Assembly: GCA_963070105.1 (NCBI GenBank)
Contig: OY718803.1
Coordinates: 8,599,823 to 8,663,822 of the forward strand
Source of the DNA: Litomosoides sigmodontis
Lineage: Eukaryota > Nematoda > Chromadorea > Rhabditida > Onchocercidae
Length of the DNA: 64,000 nt
Direction: 5' to 3'
Made by a program: the position numbers and the translations under genes. Below, in pieces: positions 1 to 12,300 of this stretch. Every line of letters begins with the position of its first letter. Position 1 is the stretch's first letter. The notes under the pieces were generated by a model, which was not told the DNA's origin, did no database searches, and worked only from the letters and a program-made list of their open reading frames with translations.

Positions 1-118
1 TGACTTAATTGACGGGTCATTTTCGGAGCAGCCTGCGGGATCATCCGCAGAAATAAGCGTTGGCAGAGAAGTCGCTGCCCGTTCCAGTGTTACAGATGCT
101 GATTTCATCAGCGAAAAA
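1..118 (-). CDS. Possible further exon of the B-box gene at the window edge
   Basis: A pyrimidine-rich acceptor ending CTTCAG lies at 119-130 on the minus strand, and base composition becomes GC-richer exactly there, as at a real exon edge. Two minus frames are possible. Joining in phase 0 from the exon at 417 gives a 25-residue tail and stop at 41-43. A different frame stays open to the window edge and would need an 11-nt microexon at 209-219 (good donor AG|GTAATA) to restore phase. I cannot choose between them from this sequence. Confidence 0.35.
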
Positions 119-416
119 CTGAAGGCAAAATGTAAAAAAAATTATGACATTTGTGAAATTAATTAAGAACTTTAAGAAACCCCGCACATCGTAAACCATC
201 AATATTACCTCTTAATTTCCTCAAAAGAGTGTCGTTTGTAAAAGGATCTTTTTTTATATTAATTTATTCAAATCAAACCTTTGAGCATATAATTTGCTTA
301 AGTCTTTAACTATTTCAGAAACAACGAAATGATGAATAACACCTGAAACGCAAGTTAAAGACAATTTAAACCTACAATGTGAAAAAAAAAACTACATAAC
401 TAAAAGGTCTCATTAC

Positions 417-3400
417 CAGAACATAGTCAGAATCTTGGAAAAGAACGATGTACCCATTTTTCACGCTACGGCAACTCCCAAAATGTTGTGTCCGCTGTCC
501 AGTTAACCCATCTTCTATTTCCGGTTTCTCAATCAAGTATTTGGCGCAGTCAGCAGCATTCCATGCTGATGGTAACGCAGCGCTAAATTTTATTTGACAC
601 GAATTTTGTTCCTGGAAAAAGTAAGTTTATTAGCATGAAACTGCAAAATTATTTGGTCCTCAATGGTTTTTGCTTCATTTTCCACTTTTTTCCTATTTAA
701 TGAAGTATTTTTTTCTTTTACACTCCAAAAGGTTTCTAAAAAATCTTTCGTGGTAAGAATAAAACCAGATAAAAATTTTTTCAAACTTAAAATAACTCAC
801 GTCTCCATTATCACATGCGATATTTGCCATATGGCAAACTTCAGACACCAAATTCCTAAGTCTAAAAAGATCTGTTAATAAATTTTAAAATCGCAGTTCG
901 CATTAATATGATGAATGAACTAGAAAGTTCTTTTATTACTTGCTCCCATTTTACGAGAGCAGAGCATAAGTGGTGGAAAAATTTAATTCAAATCAATGCG
1001 TATTCGAAAAACTTTTTGCTGATAACACTAACAGAGAATTACAACAAACCGTTCAGGATCTTTGGTGCACATAGTCCAAACTCGATGAGCTGGCCTATTG
1101 GGCGATAGCATATGATAAGGTGGTCGACTAAGTACCGAAGAATTACTATCTCCCAACTCGCACAAAGCCTTAAAATTTGAAAACTCCTATACGTACACTG
1201 CTCAAATCTCCTTAATGAATGAAGTGTATAGATTACGAATGGTTCCATCATGCTTTTGTGTAACAAGTCTACTCTAATTATCTTACAGTGTGCTGAAGTA
1301 TGGATTAATGTTTTATACTTTTAGTGAATAAAAAGTATGAATCTCAAAAGAGTTACAGTTTTTTTTTCAAAGTATCCCATTCAAATTTTAATTAGGAAAT
1401 AATCAAACATATTAGCTTGTTATTTGGAAAAAAATCAATTGAGAATAATAAATCAAAATAAATGTACAAACTCTGTTGAGCCGCGAAATGAGCAAACGAT
1501 CCGGTTCATTCAATTCCTCGAGACGTTTCCGGAGCAGATCAACCAAGTGACATTCTAACTAAAATTGAAACTAAAGATCAGCTTTCTAAACAGAACAATT
1601 CTCAATTTCTAGAATAGAAGCTTCAATAAAAGACGAAAAACAGTTGACTTGAATGTTTCTTTGATCAGCAATATTTTAAGATGTCTCCCATTCCACCTTA
1701 TGAATGATTATTAGTGGTTTTTCATAACTAGATTTTTCAGCACGCAGATAACTGCGGTGGAAGCTTAAAAATTTTTTAGTGCTTGAAATATACTGAAGCA
1801 GTGTAACTTTTTATAGATTGTTGCTGCCCAAAACTATTAAGTCATTTTGCGTAAAAAGTATCCTAGATACGCACAGTAGCGGTGAATTCACGTATCTGAA
1901 TTTCAAATTCCTTGGCAAGATTAGACCGTGTGGAGCACCTTCCTTCTAACGCCTGCATTATCGAACGGTACAGCTCCTGCTGATCCCATTTACCACTACG
2001 ATGCTCCGTATGCCCGTTCATCAGATGACAAACACTGAAATGAAAACACTTGGAATCAGATGTGTACAACAAGCATTAACTGAAAAGTATGAATCTTCGA
2101 GGAAATACCACTTTCTTCCTCTGCCCAACAATTTTCCAGTATTGAAATTTTCGATTTGAGATGACATATTTGAACTCAAACTTGCTCATCAGGTAAAACT
2201 TTTTGAAAACAACTCAACATAAACCGAGTAGGTTGCTTCAAAATGTCCTTTCAGGCAAGTAAGTGGATGATATGTTATCTTCTAAAAGTAAGCTTTTGTT
2301 CACTATACCATCGCTTCGGATCTTTAACAGAATATGATTTGATGCTTTACAAAAACTTCTTGACACACTGTGCTTTCCCAAGGTACTATTCACTGGATAT
2401 TTCTATAAAAGAATTTCGATTGCCGATGTTCTGTTTTTTAATTTTTTTTTATTAATTTCGCCAGCACTTCGAATAAACGAAAGTGAAAAATAGAGTAAAA
2501 CAATGTTTAGCTGAAAAATTTACAGCATCTTCTCCACTTCTTTTCTTTCCGCCCAATGTTTCAGCATAAGGAAAAAATGGAGTCTGATTTTAAAGGACTT
2601 TAATTAAATTAATTAAATAATTAATTTAATAAAATTAAATTTAACTAATTAAAAAATGTTCAATGAAATCAAAAAGAATTTGTACTTTTGTTAACACATT
2701 CAACAAAGCAAGCAGACATATTCACGAATCAAGCACAAAAAAGCAAGAGATTACGGTTAGTAAAAAAAAGTCAGGCATAAATAATCATTCTATGTGATAA
2801 GCGGCCCTCATCCACTTCTCCTCCCCTTCCAGCTAAAAATTCTATTTTGAAATATGGTTGATGAAATGGTGACAGTGCCACATTATACTAATAAGCAATA
2901 TTTCTTAATGTTTCTTAAACCTTATCAGCCAAGCCTTCTTTATCCGTTCTTAATAAACACATAGAACCGTGAACAGCAATACTCATCAATAAAAGAAAAA
3001 AGTAAGACATCTTCATGCTCTTCTAGCTGTATTTGTACACAATTAAGCACGCATTTGAAATATAAATTTGTTAGCATTTAACCAACGTTTAAAAATAAGA
3101 ATTACAACTACAACTACCAAGATATCTTACAAAATACCGCCATCAATGATCAAGCAAGAACAGGATACCATTTAACGAATATGAAGAAACATTTTTAACT
3201 TCCGAAAGATGTACAACGCTTAAATATAAAGCTATATACTAACAATTCCCGGGATTTGAAACACCACAGACGTTAAAACTCGTTAAAGATCCGCTAAGCA
3301 TTCATGTTACTCTCCCCTCTCCCTTTTTTCTGTGTGATAATTTATCATTTTGCTTTGCTGCTAAATAAAAACATCGACAACTATTCAGTTCGTCCTTTCA

Positions 3401-6400
3401 CATATTTACATTTCCAATTCATTATCTTGATTATAGCGTTGCCGCACTTCATTAACTGTCAGTAGCTTAAGCTACTGAAGTGAAAGGTGATGAAAGTAGT
3501 CAAATGTGCATCGAAAATGGAAATTAATTACGCGGCTAACGTCTAATTCTATACGTGTATTTTTTTCCTTACATAACATTAACCCCTAATATCTCCCTGA
3601 TCTTTATCTTATTTTTCCTATTATCCTATTATCGAAATCATCCTGTTGCGTGAATCAGCTAGAAAAATTAGTGCTCAAGTAAATATTTCCTTTTCAGTAA
3701 AATTCCTAACTCATCTCAAAGTCACAATTAATGGTAAGGATAATTTATCCATGTTCAACTGTCAATTCAAAACGAACTTTTTTTCTCACTAAAAATATTT
3801 TTTATGCTATAAATTTTGTCCCGAAATGTTGCACCATTGTAATACATCCCTTGCCGAGTATTTTCTAATGATAAAATTGATCAGTTAATATAGAAAGGGC
3901 AGTGACTTGCCGAATTTTTTGCTTACAGACATAGAAACTAACCATGAATGCACCAGTCACACTAATACGGGTATTCCTAGTTTTACATAATTTATTACAA
4001 CAGAACATTGTAAGCTGCAATGCAACAGTAGCTAACATGGTAGGTCACTTTTCAAACAGTCCTAAAATAATGGCATCCACCAAATCAAGCCTGTAGTAAG
4101 GACGCCAAATTTTTTAGTAGGTTGACTACACAGCTTCTCCCCTTTTGCCTGCGAATTCAAAACATATGTTCTTTTCTATTTTTGATATATTCTGTTTATA
4201 ACACAATGCACAGTGAATTTCGTGAGAATTCACCACCGCAGGAAAAGATAAGTTCTGTGAAATGTAATTGTTAGGAACTTCCTATCATGCATTTCTGAAA
4301 ATATTCACAATTATCTCTGAAACTTCAGGAATATATCCTTGTTTAAGGACGCGTCTCGAACTTTAGCGTCAATTCAGGTTATAATTTTGAGCTCTAGTTC
4401 TTTGAAATATTCAGTCAATATAATTTAGAATAAGAGACTATATTTTTTAGAAACCATTAGAAACAATAAGGATCTGTTGTACTTAAGTAAAGCCAAAATA
4501 TAAAAAGCTTTCTATAAAGCCAAATCAAAACTAGCTTGTTAATATACCTTAATATCACTTGATTACTTAAAAAGATTCTACTTCCCAGCTTATTTCATCT
4601 AAGACAAAAATTTTTTCAGCTACTATTTTAATCCAGCTGTATGGCCCAACATCAATGATAGTGATTGTGAGTTGGGTTAGTTTCTGGATAGACATACATT
4701 CCACAGCAGGCCGCATTGCCCTTGGCGTCACTACTTTGCTCACAATGACTACATTGGTAAGGTAGTACTGTACTTTTACACATCTAGGAAGAATTTTTTT
4801 GGTCGATTAAGTATTGCTAGCTATCTATCCTTCTTGAAATTAAAAAAGAAGAAATATTTCAGATGTCATCTATCAATGCAAAATTGCCTCCGGTAAACTA
4901 TATGAACGTGGTGGATATTTGGCTGGGCGGTGAGCTATCTGTTTCTGTTTGCTAACACTGAACTTCCAAAAAAATTTTTTTCAGAAATCCTCGAAAAAAA
5001 AAAACATTTCTAGAAAATGTAAAAATCCTTTATAAGTGTATTGCACAACAGTAAATTCCATTTAAATTTTAGAGAAAATGAATAATAACATGTATAGCTT
5101 CCAGCTTGTCAAACATTCGTGCTTGGAGCACTTCTCGAGTATTCTTTCGTCTCTTATCACGACAACTGTCTTCAAGAAAAGCAAAATAATATGCCAAGAA
5201 AAGGACGTCGAAGAACTAACAAACGAAGCATTGAAAATCAACAAATATACCAGCAACAGTGAACCTGTTATTTGGTAAGCCTATAGCGGTTACATTAGAA
5301 TCAAAGACAAATTAAGAGCTGCAAATCCTAAACCTCAATTTAAATCAAACTTTAACAAATAGATCCCATCAGCGATAGTTGCTTGCATCATTTCTACATG
5401 ACGATAACAAATATGGCTACGCGGAAATGAGGTGAACAGTGAAAGAAAGAGAAGAGCTTTGACTTTCGATAACCTCGAGAGAAACTTCCCACTGAAATTA
5501 TTTTACAAAATTTTACAATTAAAAAGTTAACTTCTCTGAAGTCTTCGAAATATTTAAATTTGTGTCTTGCAGTTGTCAGTACAACCACGTCAAAAAATGG
5601 TAAATCGTAGGAGACAACTTTATGAGACCTACTTATTTTCCTGCTATGCCCGATTTTGTGTACCATTTGCATTTACGATATTTTGCGTTACCTATTGGAC
5701 AGCATGTTTTGTAATAACCTTTGCACACAGCTCCAAAATTAATTTTTCCCAGCCGCCTTCATGTGTAGTAAACTAATAAAGCCAAGAAATGGAAATGAAA
5801 AATCAACCAAAATTTATGGACCCACCTAACAACAACGTTGACTTGTCTTTAAAAAACAATTTTCTACAAGTCTACTGCTGAATAAGGAAAATCTTTTTTA
5901 TACTTCCAGCAGAGCGTAAAAACTATGACAAAAAACGTAAATTTCAATTACAGTATATATCTAACGATAATTGAGGAAATCGGATGCGGAACACGAGCCA
6001 GTTCTTCCTACTCTTACCGAATACAGTTTACAAACAAACGTTATTACTGAATGCCAATTTGATATTAGCCAATCAACTGGCACTGCAGTAAGACCAAAAA
6101 TAAATGACACAAATCGAACATACCTAAATATGGAAAAAACGCTAAAGACTTCTTTAAGTTCAACCAATCTTTTTCTTTGCATGACGGCTAGATATTTAGC
6201 AGGCTTTGACCAAAGCTTAATAATTAGGTATGGATAAAATAAACAAAACGCAACAGAGTATGAAAACGAAAAAACAATAGAACACAATTACTAATGTACG
6301 ATGATGAGTTGTTCATTTAGACTGTTCAAGCACTCCTCCGCTAACAATCTCCAGTTTCACTACTTTCAAAACAATCCGTGGTTTATTGAGCAATTTTTAA

Positions 6401-6755
6401 GCCAATAAAATTAATGGCTAGAGCAATCCTCTATCCTTTCTCTTCACAATAATTCATCTTCCCATCTGCCAACCTAATTCTTTCTCTTATCAAAAAAATA
6501 ACTCTGAACGGCATCAATACTTCACTCCAAGTTTTATTAAGATAAGAATTACCTGCATACAGTGGCCATGCAGTCGCGACACCACCACCAACGGTCTCTA
6601 TTACCACCTTTACTATCATGACTACCTTGTGTCAAGCTTTCGTCACCACTTGCACAGCTTCCAAGTTCATCATTTGTCAGTGGTGCATTACATTCATGGC
6701 ATTTCATTATCGTCGATTTTGTTGTTGCTGCTACTGCTTCTGATACCGATGTCAT
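417..6755 (-). CDS. B-box zinc finger / coiled-coil (RBCC-like) protein, 3' end unresolved
   Basis: Six exons join in phase: 6553-6755, 1871-2034, 1472-1554, 1050-1168, 801-861 and 417-611, giving 275 residues. The first exon starts at an ATG preceded by an acceptor-like TTTTAG. Visible ligands are C19, C22, C59, C62, C67, C70, H76 and H79, i.e. C-x2-C-x36-C-x2-C-x4-C-x2-C-x5-H-x2-H. This is the B-box type 1 spacing except for a much longer first loop. Residues about 85-155 are charged and leucine-rich and look like the coiled coil that follows B-boxes in RBCC/TRIM proteins. No RING precedes the B-box. The C-terminal part (about 160-275), with further cysteines, matches no domain I know. TRIM-family proteins often act in ubiquitination, but without a RING that role is only a guess. 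The first intron is 4.5 kb and encloses a plus-strand channel relic. Confidence 0.62.
3943..5776 (+). pseudogene. Cys-loop ligand-gated ion channel, degenerate (transmembrane part only)
   Basis: A possible signal-peptide exon starts at 3943. The pre-TM1 segment (4329-4377) has the family pattern G-x-Y-x-C-L followed by RQF, but an in-frame TAG sits at 4364-4366. The TM1-TM2 exon (4620-4756) encodes the family's SWVSFW and [12 protein letters not shown] signatures, yet its frame fits the preceding exon only if one T in the TTTT run near 4626 is ignored. Next come 4863-4929 (NAKLPPV..VDIWLG) and a TM3 exon from 5105 that runs into TGA at 5260-5262. A TM4-like segment lies at 5573-5776. No extracellular ligand-binding domain with its Cys-loop was found upstream. 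The TAGR sequence before TM2 stands where anion channels carry PAR, suggesting an anion or amine-gated LGC type. Three lesions plus the missing domain favour a pseudogene; assembly errors could explain single lesions. Confidence 0.72.
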
Positions 6756-9337
6756 TATGTCAACATTTTTAATCTTTCTAGTTTTCTACTAAAATAAATA
6801 GCTCCTGGACTTCGCTAATATACTTCCAGAAATATCTGTAAATGTGGACAGTTACTCGATTTCTACCAGGAACAGAACTAGTACATATTGGCGTGAAGCA
6901 ACAAAACTCCTTGGTCTTTAATCACAAGCAGCTGCTTTAGAGTTTCACCTCAAACAAAAGAATCAACAATTCATGTTATACAACTGAGTGAAACAAAAAC
7001 GACACTTTATTGTCACAATGTGGTCATCATGTACAGTTTTTGATCAGTTTATCAACTTCACACTCTTCATAGTGGGAAAAGGAAACGGATGGGAGCAGCT
7101 TTTTTCAAAGCATAAGTTTTAAGTATGGCACATAAAAAAAACTAATGAAGGGCTGAACACGTTATAACCAGATATTTAAAACACATTCAATTGATTTGAT
7201 TTCTCACTAACATTTTAAAGCGAACTAATCTTATGGAATTGATGGATGAACAAGCAGATCAAAGCACAATATGTATTGCTGACTTGAAGCACTTCTGTAC
7301 GAAATTAGCTCAGAATCAAAGCAGTTCTCGAAAGTATTCAGTCGAACTAATGGTGCTTTAGTAAGGTTCTGAAATTTAAAAAGTCGGAGGAAAAACGAAG
7401 GATGCACCAAGCACCTCTCGGATATTGACCGCAAAAAAAATTAAAGTAAAACCTCGTTTAAGGTTGTTTCCCTACGATGTGCGCTATGAAATTCAATACG
7501 TCTCGAACATGACGCTACATACAGTGCTCCCACGTGCATCACTTCCTGCAGCTAAGCATTTCCGTTATAAACTTATCCTTGTCTTCGTCTATTTTTACGT
7601 ATTTTTAGGCAACGGTTACAATGGATTTAACGTTTGTACGCGTACTCCCACTTTACAGAGAGCTCCTTTATTACCAGTCATATGACGTTTTTCTTATGCA
7701 ACTTCTTTTGCCAAATTCGAAAATGTTGTAATATTGCAATTAACAGTAAGATTATCTCTCATATTTGTTTACCTTAGGGTATGAATACTGTAAATACCAT
7801 GAAATATATCAAAAAATTTATTCCAAGACATAAATTATTCACCACAGGAATTAAATGTAACACCAAAAATGCAGCATTATCGTACACGGCATCATCGCAC
7901 AAGGTAATACAAATTAAGACTCATTAAGCATTCACTTCATAAAGCACAGGACTGAGTAAGAAAGAATACAATGATGAATAAAGATAAAAATTTTCTTACG
8001 TTATCTGAACACGAAAAGATGAGCTATTTTAATTTTCCAATCAAATACTGGAACATATTCAGAATGTTCTTAAACTAGCAAGAGATTCCTGCAGTAACAT
8101 GCACCAATAATAGTAATCATATAGATTACCCACTTACCAACAACTAAATAGATGACAGTAGCCGAATATAAGGGCAAAAGTATTGGTGTTAGCACCACAG
8201 TTATAACTAGCACAACACTATGTCCTACTTGAATAAATTCTAAATTGGAGTTGCAGTGGGGCAGTGAGAGATTTTAAAATAAGAGCAACAAATACTGCAA
8301 AAGTATTTCCCTCTTTTTTTAGAAACTAAATAAGTGTAAAAATTAGCAACATATGAAAAATGCAAAATCAACAGATTCATAAATTCTTGATAACAGAAAG
8401 AATAATAAAGTAAAACACGTCGAGCAGCGAAACACAGAAAGCAAAACAAGAGAATTTTCTGCTGGTAAAAATAAGAAGAAACATAGAAAGAACATGCCAG
8501 TAACCGAGAGAAGGTCTATTTCTTTTACAGATGAGTAGGTGAGAGTATGGAAAACATGGTTTGAAAAAATTCTAGCGGAATGAGATCATACAAATACAAT
8601 TGACAAATAATTTGACAAAGGGAGAAAAGTGAAAAAAAGGGGAAAAAGATAAAGTTGAAATTATTTGCATCAAAAATCAATAAAACGAAAGAACTTCCAT
8701 CCAATACCCTTAAGCTTAACCTACTGTTCTTAGAAATGCCAGTCTCACTTGTTGCTGTCACTTCGTGGTACTACCTAACGGTGAACTGAAATTCCGTATA
8801 AATTTCACTACCTCGAAGTATTACATTTGGATGTGATAAGCAAGACGTTTAATCCAAGGTTTCAATTCAATACATACTGAGGTTTCTGTTTTCGTAAATG
8901 GCTATCATATCACCAATGTTAAGAGAGTGACTTCCATAGCTTTACTAGTTTTCGAAACATACAAGAAATAAACCACTTAAAACTCCATTAGCAAACAAGC
9001 TCACAAAAACTGAGGTTCTAAAAAACAGCGCATTTTCAGGTATGCATAAAAGATAAAAATATCTTCTAGAAACAAAAATGAAAAGTAATTCATTATAAGT
9101 AGCACTAAATATTGCACTAGCCCAATGAACACAAATGCTAAATTTTGGCGTTGTAATAAGTCGTACTTTAAAGAAGACAAAGTACAGTGATGCCAATACT
9201 ATCTACCAGAGGTTCAGTAGCGTTACTGTTATAATGTATTCAAAGAGTGACAGACATCCTTTGTCGAAATTTCCAGTTTCAAAATCTTTTGCCTACAGCA
9301 TTCTATTAACTATGAGACCTTACAAATCCTGATTGCA
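6756..9337. other. Intergenic stretch without a convincing gene
   Basis: Between the start of the B-box gene and the 3' end of cdt-1, on the same strand. Short open frames occur on both strands (for example a plus frame at 7425-7685) but none has family-like sequence or a supporting exon structure. It probably holds the 3' UTR of cdt-1 and the promoter of the B-box gene. Confidence 0.5.
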
Positions 9338-12300
9338 CTAGATGCATTTCTTAATCTCAGCATTTACAATATCCTGGATGGCAGAAAAACTGTTGTCCTT
9401 CAAGTGAACGTATTTTTCGCCCCGCACCTCGACCACTTTAAAATATGTCGGGCAAACTTCACAGAGCAAATTAATAGCTGCTTCAATTTCAACTACAAAA
9501 AAAGTTCCAACAGTGACGAAACGGATAATCCAAGTACAATTTAAAGAAGTTTTAATTACAAAATAACAAGGACTAAACTTATCATGCCATGAAAAGTACT
9601 ATAAAATCACCGTAGCCATCAAGAGCTATTTTTGAAAACTATATCGGACAATTCATAAATCAATGCAACATACCTTTAGAAATACTGCCAATGCCGAAAG
9701 CTAATTTATCCGTTAATTCCGCGAATTTCATAGATCCAACCTTTTTTAAATTGTAGTAACTATAATCATGAATTTTTAAACAAAAAAAAACGATCGCAAA
9801 AATTGTTTTTGAAACTCTTAATTGATTAGCTGCAGAAATTAAAAAAAAATTGGTTACGTTATCTCAGACAATAGTGACTACAACTTGCTTGTGATCTTCT
9901 GGAAATGAACTAACTGATAAAATCAACGTCGCTTCCTAATTTGCATAGAAAATATTGATTGAGTCATTACAGTTGAACGGTCACAGATTAATTATTAATT
10001 TCATCTTTCTGGTAATAATGATAAAGGAATATGCGATTAGCGACTCGTCATTAAATTAAACTTATTCCGGATTAACACGAGTTTTCAATTGTGAAAAAAG
10101 TTCGACAGTTAACCCATTGTAAAAATTCACTCTTATTTTTTTTCTCTCTAGCTTGAGGTAAAGATTAGGGAATAAGGAATTATATTTTCCGTAACAATAT
10201 TAAGCTGATATGTTAAAATTCGCTAAATTTAAACAAATAATACATTTTATTTACCTGCAAACACACTGCAGCAGCGAGCGAGAAATTCTTTCCAATCTTC
10301 CTTTTTTCTGTTCAATTTCAGGATTTCGCATCATTTCCCGACGTTTCCGTTCTCGTTCTTTAGCTCGAATCTTAAATTTTCTACGATTGTTAGGTATAAG
10401 AGTTTTCAAACAGATTCTATTCTAAATTGTGAAAAATGTTATGAAAAATAACGAAATGTATACTCGCTCCAGTAGACTCGGTTTAGAGCCACTTTTCGTC
10501 TCCATATGATATTTTTTCGGCGATAACGGAATGCATTTTTCAGCAACAACAGCAACTTGCTTTTCCGGGCTTCTGAGTTCTTTGATTACCATCTATAAGT
10601 CATTTAATATTAAATTAGCGAAAATTGCGAATTTAACACCATAACCTTTGAATACACTCTATACGACAAACAGCCAAAGTAAAAATTAACCTTAATCTTC
10701 TCAGGAAGCGTATTACTGCTGTCAGGCACTGCTTTCAGATATTCCCTCATCGTTTCAGGCTGACCTGCGTCACCCTTAGGCATTTCCGGTAGCTTCTCAG
10801 GTATGATATCATCGACAGCATCAAGGTCAAAATCGGGATGGTATCTTGGAAGTTGCTCGTCAGGAGAAATCTCAACTGGAACAACAACCAGAAGGATTAG
10901 ATAACTAACGAGCTCATGCAAACTAATTGTCGTTTTGTCCTAAATTCAATTATAAATCGCTGTAAATAAAGCTTCTACTTAATTTGATGAGAAAATTCTG
11001 AAAAAGAAAGTCAAGAACACACTTCCTTGACTTTTCAAAAAAGCAGCATGCTGTATATTAACCAGCTTGTGTAAACGACTTTTGAATTCTAGTTTTCGCT
11101 GTAAACGTCGACCCTCTAGTTTTGGTGGACATCTGCAAAGTACACAAAATAACATGCGCAGGAATTACATTAACAAAAATAATAGTGAGCGATATTTTCA
11201 TTGCATCAAGAATCAGACTGCTGACTCATTTCCTTTCGATTCCATAACGAAAGAAGACGCTATCTTCTCTCTTTTTCTGCATCTTTCTCATGACTTAACG
11301 ATTTGATATAACCGTACACTTACCCACTAACCATATCTGGTCTACACGATGATTTGGTAGGCGATATCACTGGAGCTTTTATAGATGGTGAAGCTGTAGG
11401 ATTCCGTACAAGCGAGATTAGTGAAGCCCTATACGATGGAGCCAATATTGGTTTAACCGGCGAAAACCTCGACGAAGCACTTAGCAGTGCTGATTTAACT
11501 GGTGAAGACTTCGACGAAGCACTTGTCAATGTTGGTTTGACAGGTGAAGACTTCGATGATGCGTTTGGCAGTGCTGGTTTAACCGGCGAAGAATTCGACG
11601 AAGCACTCGCCTCTATGTTTTCTTTTCGCGGAAAAACAAGGTCTGCAGAACAAAGAAAAACTTAGTAACTGTTCTGTTTTTAAAAAACAGCTTTCCTACT
11701 TTCAGTTTTCTTTCCTAATACAATAAATTTTTAAAGGATTATTATATTCCGAAATTTTAAAGAAATTACGGTACCATTTATGAGATTCGGTTCAATCACA
11801 TATTCATATTCTTTGAAATTGCAATGCCTGCCACCAATTGGCATCCAACGTCGTTCACATCGAATGTTATACGATTCAGGGTATATTGACAAAATCACTG
11901 CAAACTGCTGCTCATCGTAGTTGCTAAAAATAAATTTTGAAACATCCTTTTTTTAATTGCAGAAATCATGAGATCTATTTCAAATTCATCTATCGTCGTC
12001 CTTTTCCCATCGTATACAACACACAAACCAATCAAATACCTTTTTAATTTACGTTGAACATTGCTCATCACTTCATTTAGCGTAATTCGTTTTCCTTGCG
12101 TCTCTAGCCAAGAAACAACCTAAAACTAATTGAAACTTGGCTTAGACGTTATAAAACACATATCATCCTCCTAATGCAAAACTCTGCACCTAAGGTTTTC
12201 CCGACGGCGCTTCTTTTAAGTGCTTTTCTCTCATTATAAATGTAAAAAAACTTCAGTGTAGCATGGCATAAATTCAGGTCTGAAACAAAGCTCAATATTC

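Noticed and set aside
2..166. Plus-strand frame open from the window edge
   Set aside because: Its last third lies in A-rich intron-like DNA, and the composition boundary near 118 coincides with a minus-strand acceptor, so the minus reading is preferred.
5971..6237. 88-codon plus frame downstream of the channel pseudogene
   Set aside because: No channel motifs, no clear splice partner and no family resemblance; the overlapping minus frame is hydrophobic noise.
11354..11665. Plus-strand acidic repeat protein
   Set aside because: Antisense to a Cdt1 exon whose phases and flanking domains fit; no promoter or exon context of its own.
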